Source of the DNA: Yamagishiella unicocca
Lineage: Eukaryota > Chlorophyta > Chlorophyceae > Chlamydomonadales > Volvocaceae
Assembly (NCBI GenBank): GCA_003116995.1
Contig: BDSL01000043.1
Location: forward strand, 248,001-312,000
Reading direction: 5' to 3'
DNA: 64,000 nucleotides
Below, piece by piece: positions 25,397-36,800 of the stretch (position 1 is its first letter; the number at the start of each line of letters is the position of its first letter). The notes under the pieces were generated by a model. That model searched no databases, had not been told where the DNA came from, and saw only the letters and a program-made list of their open reading frames with translations. Made by a program: the position numbers and the translations under genes.

Positions 25397-25512
25397 GTTA
25401 CAATGGGCCCCAGACCTTAACAGGTAGAGCCATCGGGTGCATCTCCTGCCACTGAAGAAGAGGCAGGAAGAAGAACAAACCAGTCGACCGAGATCCGGCA
25501 AACCACCAGAAA
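25397..25512 (+). repeat. Dispersed GTTACAGTGGGCCCC element inside unit A
   Basis: This is the longer form of the dispersed repeat (here GTTACAATGGG). It has the same purine-rich AGAAGAGGCAGGAAGAAGAA tail as the copy at 14804. Confidence 0.75.
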
Positions 25513-26862
25513 CTCCGATAGTGGCTCCACGGGACTGGACGCCGTACTACCGCAGCCCGTTGCAACTGCACGTACAGGAGAGGACGAGCATGGACACGAT
25601 GTGAAGCTGCTGCTGCTGCCGCTGCTGCCGCCGGTTGCCCCCCCTTTAAAAACGCCTCACGATCGACACTGCGGTGGGTCGGACGCTGGCAGGGATCTCA
25701 TCCATCTTCGCAAAGGACGCAGTAAGCTACCGGCCGGCCAGAGCGCAGAGCCGTTTCAAAAAGTCCCTCGCCTGCAAAACGACCCCAACAACCAACTACA
25801 GGAACCTGAGTGTACAAACGCCTGTTTTACGTTTGGCGAGGCGAGGAGCCGCACGGCTCGTTTAGTCTGTTACCACCTGGGCTACACCCCCAGTCACGTG
25901 TAACACATCATCATCAACAGTGCCAAGGACCACCTCATAATAATCAGGCGCACCCCGCCAAGCTGCTTCTTGCACTTGCCGCCGGGATAGACCAATCCCG
26001 CCGCCAATGATTTCACCTCAAACAAGCAGCGAAGGTACATGTCGAACCGCGCAGCAGCACACAGCAGCATCGGCAGCATCAGGCTTCAAGGTAACCTGTC
26101 TTGGGCCTTGGCTCGGCTGGGCTTGGCGTTCGTAACTTGGGTCAACACATAGAATCCTTGGCGCCCAAACCACGGCGCAAACAACACGCCCGCCAAGCAA
26201 TACGCAGGCACGCCTGCCGAGAGCATATACCGGCACGCGCCTGGGTGGCGCGCACCGGAGCAGGAGGTACGACAGGAAGGAGGTACGACAGGAAGGAGGC
26301 ACAACAGGGCCTTCATTTATGCGCGAGCCGGGGCAAGCAACAGGGCCTTCATTTATGCGACACGTACACAAACACGTACGGTAGTCCCCCGCCAACCGAA
26401 CAACGAAATGAACGGGCTCACCGCCCGTTGCAACCAACGCCAGCCTCAATTGGGACCTCCTTCAGAACAACAGTAACGACCAACCGACTACGGCAGCGCG
26501 AAGGGACACCTGATCTGCCAGTCCCAGCCCCAGGCCAATGGAGGCCCGTATACTCGCCGCCCGAGGCGCCGGCTTCCCCTTACCTAAGAACCTAACAGAC
26601 CGCCGACCCAACCCGTTTCCGCGGCCCTCCAGCAGCCATTCCTACCAGAGCACCACATGGCACCAAAACACACCACACCACGCGCCCTTCCACACGGCAC
26701 GGAACAGCACGTCATTTCTGCAGCCGCAGCCGCCTCCTCCTTTCCGTCCATCCATTCACGACTACCAACCACCAGGATGAAGATGAATAAGCCCCTGGGG
26801 ACATAACCTAACTTAGAAGCTGTAGTCGCTTCTCTCCTGCCGCTCCTAAGTACAAATATATG

Positions 26863-27000
26863 TCCACATCGACGCACCACCTCCACTCCATGGACGCGTC
26901 CACCTTACACTGGTCAGGGACACCGCACCAACCCAGTGCGGTATCCCTGACCAGTGTAAGGTGGCAGCGTCCATGGAGTGGAGGTGGTGCGTCGATGTGG
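26863..27000. repeat. Long near-perfect hairpin at the unit A/B junction
   Basis: An arm of about 64 bp beginning CCACATCGACGCACCACC is followed after a very short loop by its inverse complement, ending GGTGGTGCGTCGATGTGG. Only a few mismatches are visible around the centre and near the ACGCGTCC/GGCAGCGT stretch. Unit B starts about 12 bp after it. Confidence 0.85.
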
Positions 27001-29037
27001 ACGTATGCATGCGACGACGTGTGTGGTTACCCGGCCAGAAACAAATTAGGGGGTGTCCTCGTAATATTTACTTTCGGAAAAGCCTAGGTTACACCTGGAT
27101 CCAGGCAGCAGCTATTCGTCTTTAGATCATTTACTCTTGTTACGTGCTTCATCTTTTATTTGCAACGGCGCCCTGCCCAGCCGCACCTACCGACGGGCTG
27201 CCGTCCACTCCACCATGGCGTCGGCCCTACGCGTGTTGTGTAGTCATGTGACTTGCCATGTACCGTGCGGCCTCCTGGCGCGCCGCTGGGCGCCCGCTGC
27301 AGCGCCTGATGGCATTCCCGGCCGTGGAGCTACATGAACTCCTTACACTGGTTGAAGCGGTGGCTGCTGTCTCCTATTAAAACAGGCGTTGCCATAGTTA
27401 CTGCCGTTCTTGCCATCGCAGCCGCCGCAGCTGACCTCTTGCGATGGATCATTGCCCGCGACACTAGACGTTGTACGAACATATGTGATATCGACTATCT
27501 AAGCTACGGCTATTGGCAGACGTGGCGGGAGGTATTAATTTATACTTTCTTGGTTTCGAGTTGCTCGACGGCTTTTCGACCGCGAATCTAGCAAGCAACG
27601 ATACAGGTATGCACTGTACTACTTACAGTGAGCTAAAATGGATGCTGTAGAACTGATCACCAGTGGCGGGAACGACTACAGTACTAGGTGCCAACAGTAG
27701 GCCGCGGGCTACGTGCCAAACACTGTCAAGAGATATTGGTGGCAAGAACATCATAGTCTGGTCCGTAAAGGTTATCGCAAGTTGCCCATGTTCGAGGGCA
27801 CGCCGTACAGCTATTGGATCCTGTACTCATGAAGCATTTTCCAAACCTTTTCGTAATACACCGGCACATACAGCTTCACATTAAGTTCCGCTACGTCGTC
27901 AAGTATTCACTTGGGTTTGATTGAATGGTGTAGTGCAGTATACTCGCCAGTCCACGCCAGTCCATGCCGGTCCCTGTTGGTTCTCGGCACTCATGGCCTG
28001 CCGCATCGTGGTGTAACCGACTAAGCCCCATATCTTGTAACGTAGGCCAATGTACACTGGACATTCGTTTTGTGGTGCTTGGCGACCGTGGAGTCGGTTG
28101 GCTTGGTTTGGGTTGTCGGAGGCGGCGGGTAGTATATGCGTGACCCTTGTCCAAGTTGATCAACGCTCAAATACCTCCGGGAATAGATCAGCAACAATGC
28201 GACCCCAGGGGACGGGCGCTTTGCTGGTTTCGACAACCCTGCACCTTTCAGCCGCCTGACCGAAGAAGAAAAACTGGCATAGCACATACGGGGACGTTTT
28301 TGGCATCCAAAGCACAATTGGGCCGGCAACAGACGGCATTTCGTTGGCATCTCGCTCAGTGCGCCTTTTCGACGTCGTCACACCGTCTGCCTGTCGCTGT
28401 CTTACCAATCCACCTTGCTGTCACGACGGCTCCTGATAGCCGTCCCCGGCTCTCCTCCCCCCCAAATGCGGGTAGTCTGGAACCTCATATGGCCTCAGGG
28501 ATCCGTAAGGCGCATCACCGTCGGATCTCCTTGCTTTGCTTGTATCTTTCAGTGTCAGTCGATACGCCCGTTTGGCTCTACCTTTGAAGGTCTGGAGCCC
28601 ACTGTATCGAATACTACTACTGCCGCTGTGCTGTGGTGGCTTTCGGCGTTTGAGGGTGTATGTACCGTTGATCGCGCGCCCCAGGGCTTTGGTTTCGGGG
28701 CACGCAACTGGCGATCATTGCCCGGGCATCTTGTCATGCACCTGCTGCAGTGCATGTGCGGTGGATGCGAAACAGCAGGATGAGCTGCATCGCGTCCCGC
28801 CTCCCGCCGTCCACGCATCCGTCCGTTTCCGTCCGTTTCCGTCAAATTCAGGCTGGCCGGAAGGGAATCTGCAACAGCAGCCGCAGCAGGAGGCTCCGAG
28901 CGGCTTCCTCGGTACGGCAGACAGAAGCGCTGCCGCGGCTGCGACGGTTAGGACGAGCGCGGTGCAGCTGGAAGAAGAGTACGTCGCACTCCCAGCAGCC
29001 GCCAGAAGGAGGATGAGGGTGGCCAGTAGTGGTGACC

Positions 29038-29153
29038 GTTACAATGGGCCCCAGACCTTAACAGGTAGAGCCATCGGGTGCATCTCCTGCCACTGAAGAA
29101 GAGGCAGGAAGAAGAACAAACCAGTCGACCGAGATCCGGCAAACCACCAGAAA
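29038..29153 (+). repeat. Dispersed GTTACAGTGGGCCCC element inside unit B
   Basis: This is an essentially unchanged copy of the element at 25397, carried along by the tandem duplication. Confidence 0.75.
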
Positions 29154-30503
29154 CTCCGATAGTGGCTCCACGGGACTGGACGCCGTACTACCGCAGCCCG
29201 TTGCAACTGCACGTACAGGAGAGGACGAGCATGGACACGATGTGAAGCTGCTGCTGCTGCCGCTGCTGCCGCCGGTTGCCCCCCCTTTAAAAACGCCTCA
29301 CGATCGACACTGCGGTGGGTCGGACGCTGGCAGGGATCTCATCCATCTTCGCAAAGGACGCAGTAAGCTACCGGCCGGCCAGAGCGCAGAGCCGTTTCAA
29401 AAAGTCCCTCGCCTGCAAAACGACCCCAACAACCAACTACAGGAACCTGAGTGTACAAACGCCTGTTTTACGTTTGGCGAGGCGAGGAGCCGCACGGCTC
29501 GTTTAGTCTGTTACCACCTGGGCTACACCCCCAGTCACGTGTAACACATCATCATCAACAGTGCCAAGGACCACCTCATAATAATCAGGCGCACCCCGCC
29601 AAGCTGCTTCTTGCACTTGCCGCCGGGATAGACCAATCCCGCCGCCAATGATTTCACCTCAAACAAGCAGCGAAGGTACATGTCGAACCGCGCAGCAGCA
29701 CACAGCAGCATCGGCAGCATCAGGCTTCAAGGTAACCTGTCTTGGGCCTTGGCTCGGCTGGGCTTGGCGTTCGTAACTTGGGTCAACACATAGAATCCTT
29801 GGCGCCCAAACCACGGCGCAAACAACACGCCCGCCAAGCAATACGCAGGCACGCCTGCCGAGAGCATATACCGGCACGCGCCTGGGTGGCGCGCACCGGA
29901 GCAGGAGGTACGACAGGAAGGAGGTACGACAGGAAGGAGGCACAACAGGGCCTTCATTTATGCGCGAGCCGGGGCAAGCAACAGGGCCTTCATTTATGCG
30001 ACACGTACACAAACACGTACGGTAGTCCCCCGCCAACCGAACAACGAAATGAACGGGCTCACCGCCCGTTGCAACCAACGCCAGCCTCAATTGGGACCTC
30101 CTTCAGAACAACAGTAACGACCAACCGACTACGGCAGCGCGAAGGGACACCTGATCTGCCAGTCCCAGCCCCAGGCCAATGGAGGCCCGTATACTCGCCG
30201 CCCGAGGCGCCGGCTTCCCCTTACCTAAGAACCTAACAGACCGCCGACCCAACCCGTTTCCGCGGCCCTCCAGCAGCCATTCCTACCAGAGCACCACATG
30301 GCACCAAAACACACCACACCACGCGCCCTTCCACACGGCACGGAACAGCACGTCATTTCTGCAGCCGCAGCCGCCTCCTCCTTTCCGTCCATCCATTCAC
30401 GACTACCAACCACCAGGATGAAGATGAATAAGCCCCTGGGGACATAACCTAACTTAGAAGCTGTAGTCGCTTCTCTCCTGCCGCTCCTAAGTACAAATAT
30501 ATG

Positions 30504-30641
30504 TCCACATCGACGCACCACCTCCACTCCATGGACGCGTCCACCTTACACTGGTCAGGGACACCGCACCAACCCAGTGCGGTATCCCTGACCAGTGTAA
30601 GGTGGCAGCGTCCATGGAGTGGAGGTGGTGCGTCGATGTGG
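30504..30641. repeat. Long near-perfect hairpin at the unit B/C junction
   Basis: Identical layout to 26863-27000: two arms of about 64 bp in inverse orientation with a minimal loop, ending about 12 bp before unit C. No such hairpin closes unit C. Confidence 0.85.
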
Positions 30642-30653
30642 ACGTATGCATGC

Positions 30654-33600
30654 GACGACGTGTGTGGTTACCCGGCCAGAAACAAATTAGGGGGTGTCCT
30701 CGTAATATTTACTTTCGGAAAAGCCTAGGTTACACCTGGATCCAGGCAGCAGCTATTCGCCTTTAGATCATTTACTCTTGTTACGTGCTTCATCTTTTAT
30801 TTGCAACGGCGCCCTGCCCAGCCGCACCTACCGACGGGCTGCCGTCCACTCCACCATGGCGTCGGCCCTACGCGTGTTGTGTAGTCATGTGACTTGCCAT
30901 GTACCGTGCGGCCTCCTGGCGCGCCGCTGGGCGCCCGCTGCAGCGCCTGATGGCATTCCCGGCCGTGGAGCTACATGAACTCCTTACACTGGTTGAAGCG
31001 GTGGCTGCTGTCTCCTATTAAAACAGGCGTTGCCATAGTTACTGCCGTTCTTGCCATCGCAGCCGCCGCAGCTGACCTCTTGCGATGGATCATTGCCCGC
31101 GACACTAGACGTTGTACGAACATATGTGATATCGACTATCTAAGCTACGGCTATTGGCAGACGTGGCGGGAGGTATTAATTTATACTTTCTTGGTTTCGA
31201 GTTGCTCGACGGCTTTTCGACCGCGAATCTAGCAAGCAACGATACAGGTATGCACTGTACTACTTACAGTGAGCTAAAATGGATGCTGTAGAACTGATCA
31301 CCAGTGGCGGGAACGACTACAGTACTAGGTGCCAACAGTAGGCCGCGGGCTACGTGCCAAACACTGTCAAGAGATATTGGTGGCAAGAACATCATAGTCT
31401 GGTCCGTAAAGGTTATCGCAAGTTGCCCATGTTCGAGGGCACGCCGTACAGCTATTGGATCCTGTACTCATGAAGCATTTTCCAAACCTTTTCGTAATAC
31501 ACCGGCACATACAGCTTCACATTAAGTTCCGCTACGTCGTCAAGTATTCACTTGGGTTTGATTGAATGGTGTAGTGCAGTACACTCGCCAGTCCACGCCA
31601 GTCCATGCCGGTCCCTGTTGGTTCTCGGCACTCATGGCCTGCAGCATCGTGGTGTAACCGACTAAGCCCCATATCTTGTAACGTAGGCCAATGTACACTG
31701 GACATTCGTTTTGTGGTGCTTGGCGACCGTGGAGTCGGTTGGCTTGGTTTGGGTTGTCGGAGGCGGCGGGTAGTATATGCGTGACCCTTGTCCAAGTTGA
31801 TCAACGCTCAAATACCTCCGGGAATAGATCAGCAACAATGCGACCCCAGGGGACGGGCGCTTTGCTGGTTTCGACAACCCTGCACCTTTCAGCCGCCTGA
31901 CCGAAGAAGAAAAACTGGCATAGCACATACGGGGACGTTTTTGGCATCCAAAGCACAATTGGGCCGGCAACAGACGGCATTTCGTTGGCATCTCGCTCAG
32001 TGCGCCTTTTCGACGTCGTCACACCGTCTGCCTGTCGCTGTCTTACCAATCCACCTTGCTGTCACGACGGCTCCTGATAGCCGTCCCCGGCTCTCCTCCC
32101 CCCCAAATGCGGGTAGTCTGGAACCTCATATGGCCTCAGGGATCCGTAAGGCACATCACCGTCGGATCTCCTTTGCTTGTATCTTTCAGTGTCAGTCGAT
32201 ACGCCCGTTTGGCTCTACCTTTGAAGGTCTGGAGCCCACTGTATCGAATACTACTACTACCGCTGTGCTGTGGTGGCTTTCGGCGTTTGAGGGTGTATGT
32301 ACCGTTGATCGCGCGCCCCAGGGCTTTGGTTTCGGGGCACGCAACTGGCGATCATTGCCCGGGCATCTTGTCATGCACCTGCTGCAGTGCATGTGCGGTG
32401 GATGCGAAACAGCAGGATGAGCTGCATCGCGTCCCGCCTCCCGCCGTCCATGCATCCGTCCGTTTCCGGCAAATACAGGCGGGCCGGGAGGGAATCTGCA
32501 ACAGCAGCCGCAGCAGGACCGGCGGCTTCCTCGGTACGGCAGACAGAAGCGCTGCCGCGGCTGCGACGGTTAGGACGAGCGCGGTGCAGTTGGAAGAAGA
32601 GTACGTCGCACTCCCAGCAGCCGCCAGAAGGAGGATGAGGGTGGCCAGTAGTGGTAACCGTTACAATGGGCCCCAGACCTTAACAGGTAGAGCCATCGGG
32701 CGCATCTCCTGCCACTGAAGAAGAGGCAGGAAGAAGAACAAACCAGTCGACCGAGATCCGGCAAACCACCAGAAACTCCGATAGTGGCTCCACGGGACTG
32801 GACGCCGTAATACCGCAGCCCGTTGCAACTGCACGTACAGGAGAGGACAAGCATGAACACGATGTGAAGCTGCTGCTGCTGCTGCTGCCGCCGGTTGCCC
32901 CCCCACAAAAAACGCCTCACGATCGACACTGCGGTGGGTCGGACGCTGGCAGGGATCTCATCCATCTTCGCAAAGGACGCAGTAAGCTACCGGCCGGCCA
33001 GAGCGCAGAGCCGTTTCAAAAAGTCCCTCGCCTGCAAAACGACCCCAACAACCAACTACAGCGCCAACGACCACCTCATAATAATCAGGCGCACCCGCCA
33101 AGCTGCTTCTTGCACTTGGCCGCCGGGACAGACCAATCCCGCCGCCAATGACTTCACGTCCAACAAGCCGCGCAGCTAAAGGTACATGTCGAACCGCGCA
33201 GCAGCACACAGCAGCATCAGGTTTCAAGGTAACCTGTCTTGGGCCTCGGCTCGGTTCGGCTTGGCTCGGCTTGGCGTTCGTAACTTGGGTCAACATAGGA
33301 TCCTTGGCGTCCAAACCACGGCGCAAACCACCACGCCCACCAAGCAATACGCAGGCACGCCTGCCGAGAGCACATACCGGCACGCGAACCCCAAGAGGCC
33401 GGCGCCATGTCACCCGCGACACGTACACAAACACGTACGGTAATCCCCCGCCAACCGAACAACGAAATTAACGGACGCACCGCCCGTTGCAACCAACGCC
33501 AGCCTCAATCGGGACCCTCCTTCAGAACAACAGCAAAGACCAACAGGCCACGGCAGCGCGAAGGCGCCCGCTTCCCCTTACCTAACGGACCACCGACCCG

Positions 33601-33791
33601 ACCCGTTTCCTCGGCCCTCCAGCCGCCACTCCTACCAGAGCACCACATGGCACCAAAACACACCACACCACACCACGCGCCATTCCACACGGCACGGCAC
33701 AGCACGTCATTTCTGCAGCCTCCTCCTCCTCTCCGTCCATCCATTCAAGACTACAACCACCAGGATGAAAATGAATAAGCCCCTGGGGACC
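30654..33791 (+). repeat. Tandem repeat unit C (3.14 kb, diverged right part)
   Basis: The left part is almost identical to unit B. From about 32170 onward there are substitutions and deletions, for instance a 4 bp loss near 32172 and about 110 bp missing near 33060. The match to A and B stops at about 33791, after AAGCCCCTGGGGAC, so the hairpin-bearing end is missing. The DPE2 stop codon lies only about 100 bp beyond. Confidence 0.85.
32660..32776 (+). repeat. Dispersed GTTACAGTGGGCCCC element inside unit C
   Basis: The copy within unit C keeps GGGCGCATC where units A and B have GGGTGCATC. It thus matches the copies at 12212 and 58655 better and looks closest to the ancestral unit. Confidence 0.7.
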
Positions 33792-33890
33792 GTGAGGCCC
33801 ATACATATGGGGGGGAGCAGCTGTTACTGGGTCGGCGGCAGGGTCGGCCGCGGCGGCGGCGGCGCCTTCCCAAGCGCGCGGAGGCGTACG

Positions 33891-36800
33891 TTACTGGGCC
33901 GGCGGCGGCGACGACGACGACGGCAGGCACGGCTGCTGCTGCTGCTGCATGCACGGCGGCGACAACCCGTTGGCGTCCGGCGCCGCCATGGGCGGTGTGG
34001 GCATGATGAGCACCGCCGGGGAGGCCCGCTCCCCCAGCACCAGCATCTCGGCGATGGTTGCCAGCCAGTCGGTGTCCGCGATGAGGGCCTCCAGGGTGGT
34101 GTGCATCCTGCGGGGGGGAGGGGGGAAACCGGGGGGGAGGGGTGACGGGGGAACCCAGGGGGAGGTTCTCCATCTCCCTCCCCACACACATACACATTTG
34201 AGCCGGGTCTTCTCTCTTCTCTCTCCCCCCCACACACATACACATTTGAGCCGGGTCTTCTCTCTTCTCTCTCCGCCCCCCACACACATACACATTTGAG
34301 CCGGGTCTTCTCTCTTCTCTCTCCCCCCCCACACACATACACATTTGAGCCGGGTCTTCTCTCTTCTCTCTCCCCCCTACACACATATACACACCTGAAG
34401 CGCCAGTAGTGCTTTGCGACCGTGGGGTCGTTGATGATCTCCTCCTCCGCCGGCCGCGTCGCGTACTCCGCGCTGAGCGCCATGAGGTCCTGAATAGGAA
34501 ACACCGACAGCATGGACTGGCAGTTGATGTGCTGCTGCAACACCGCGCGGACGACGTTGGGGTTGCAGGCGGGGGGCGGAGGGCCGCAGCCGCCCAGCTG
34601 GTGGTAGTAGAAGCGCTCGGCGCGATCCGGATCGGACTCGAACCTGCGCGGGTGAGGGAGTTGGCGGGCGGGCGGGCAGGCGGGAGGGTGTGTGAGTTAC
34701 GGTTTCCATTGAGGCGGGTAGCTAAACGCCGCGCCTACCAACATCGCAATCATCGTACACGCCAAAACACCGAGCCACGCGCCCTCCCCCGCCCTCTCCC
34801 GCCCTCCCCCGCCCTCTTCCGGACCCCCCCCCATCTCCACAAGTTCCTCGGCAGTCAATCCACGTGCGCCAGCATGCGCTCGCAACCAGGTGTCCGAAGC
34901 CTGTGCGCCCGACTACACTGCTCACGTCGAGTTAACGGTTCCCTTTTGCAACCCCCCTCCGGACCCACCATGCTCGCAGCGGTGTCACGTCGTGGCAGGA
35001 GGGTGACGCCACCGTCAGGTAGGGGTAGGCGGCAGGGTTGTTGAACTCGCCGCCCTGCTCGGTGGCCATACGCTGGATGCGCAGCCCGATCAGGCCCAGC
35101 TCCTGCGTTGCGGCCGTGCAGGCAGCGGCAGCAGCGGCAGCAGGTAAGGCATATGTCGGAGTTACAGGGCACGGCAGTACGCGCTGCGCGGGCTGCAAGA
35201 ATGCTCGCTTGATAGCTGCTTACACGCGGCGTCCTCCTTCCCCCCCACACAGTGCATCAGAGTCCAGCCGACCGCCGGCATCCGCGGGCTGAAGCTCGGC
35301 GTCGGAAATAATGTAAGGCGCTGGTGCATAAGTTTTGAAATGGCTGGCGGGGCCAAACATGTGCGTCACGTAACCGGTTTTTACGCCACCCACCTCACAC
35401 ACAAACACCCAGTTTTCCTGCATGCGCACTCCACCACGTGTCGGGAAACTATTCGCCGGTTGGGTTTTGCTCTCGGCTTCGCATGTCGTGTAACCTGGTC
35501 TTCTCGCCCCCCCACACACCCCTTACCTTCATGACCGGGGGCACGCATGCCGGCACGAAGCCCAGGTCCTCCCCGCACACCAACATGTCGCTGGCGGCCT
35601 GCAGCGCCGGCAGCTTGGACATGGCACTGGCGCGCCACACGTCCTCCTGCCGCCTGCAGACGCACACACGGAGCACACACGGGCAGGCAGGGGAGGGACG
35701 GCATGGTAACACATAAAGACACAAAGCACACGCTCAGGCAGGGGATGGCGTGAAAACCGTGGACACGAAGACGACAGGACAGTGGGATAGGGGCAGGCAG
35801 GGGGCGAGGCGGCACAGTGACACACACAGACGGCGGCGAGTCTGACGTTTCGCCGCTGGCTGTCGGTGGCGTCTGGTTGGGACACGGCAGCGCGGGCGGG
35901 GGGTTTCGAGGAAAAAACCGGGCGGATGCCAGAAAAAACCGTTTAGGACAGACGTTTTGGGCGGGGTGAGGGCGGGGTGCGGGGCATCGGCTAGATGCCA
36001 TGAAGAGGACATCGGAGGGCTGACAGGAGGGCCAGCATCAGTACCAGCGCCAGCACCAGCATCAGGACCAGGCGCATTCAGCGTTCCAGGACGGCGCGCG
36101 GTCGAGGCTGAGGACGCGGCCGCTCGAAACACGGACCAAGCCGCCCGGTCAAAAAACGCTCAGGAGCTCAAAAAAACGCGAGCCTGCCCCCCACCGCTTC
36201 ACCCGGGCCCGCTGGCAGCCGCGCGCAGTCCTTCGCGGTATCCTCGCCGCCCCCTCGCGAGGTATGCGGCCGCTCTCTCACCAGGCGGCGTTGTGCCCCG
36301 CCGGCAGTGCGCCCTCCGCCCCCACACCAGGAGCTATTTTACCCATGTCGTGTGACCCGGTCCTTATGCCACCTGGGTCTTATGCCACCAGGGTGCTTAT
36401 GCCACCAGGGTCTTTATGCCACCAGGGTCTTTATGCCACCAGGGTCTTTATGCCACCAGGGTCTTTATGCCACCAGGGTCTTTATGCCACCAGGGTCTCC
36501 TAAAACCCTCAACCCCCACACCTGAAGAAGTAGTCGTCGTGCATATGACGCAAGGTGGCGCGCCAAGGGGCCGGCAGCGCCGCATAGCTGCTGGTGCTCA
36601 TCAGGTTGAACCTGGGGGGGGGAGGGGGAGGGAAGGGGGGATGGAGGAGGGGTTTCAGAGGTGACCCATGGGTCGGCAAGGACGAGGAAAACCGAATGGG
36701 AAGCAAATGGGTGCAGTCGTCCGGAAATGCGTGATGGGAGGCTTCGTTCAGGGACACTAAGCCGGGGGGGGAGGGGGAGGGGGGCAGGTGTGTAAAACCC

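Larger units (their letters stand above)
22831..27012 (+). repeat. Tandem repeat unit A (4.18 kb, with 0.54 kb extra)
   Basis: This is the first of three head-to-tail copies. Positions here match unit B about 3640 bp later over almost the full length with few differences. Unlike units B and C it holds an extra segment at 23046-23582, flanked by TGGC at each side, and it lacks 7 bp (AAGTTGC) present in B near 27779. Short open frames, such as the 85-codon frame at 23701-23958 with one hydrophobic stretch, recur in all units because the units are nearly identical; that alone does not make them genes. Confidence 0.9.
27013..30653 (+). repeat. Tandem repeat unit B (3641 bp)
   Basis: The middle copy is nearly identical to unit C over its first roughly 1.5 kb at a constant 3641 bp offset. 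It carries one dispersed GTTACA element at 29038 and ends with the second hairpin. No gene is supported in it. Confidence 0.9.
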
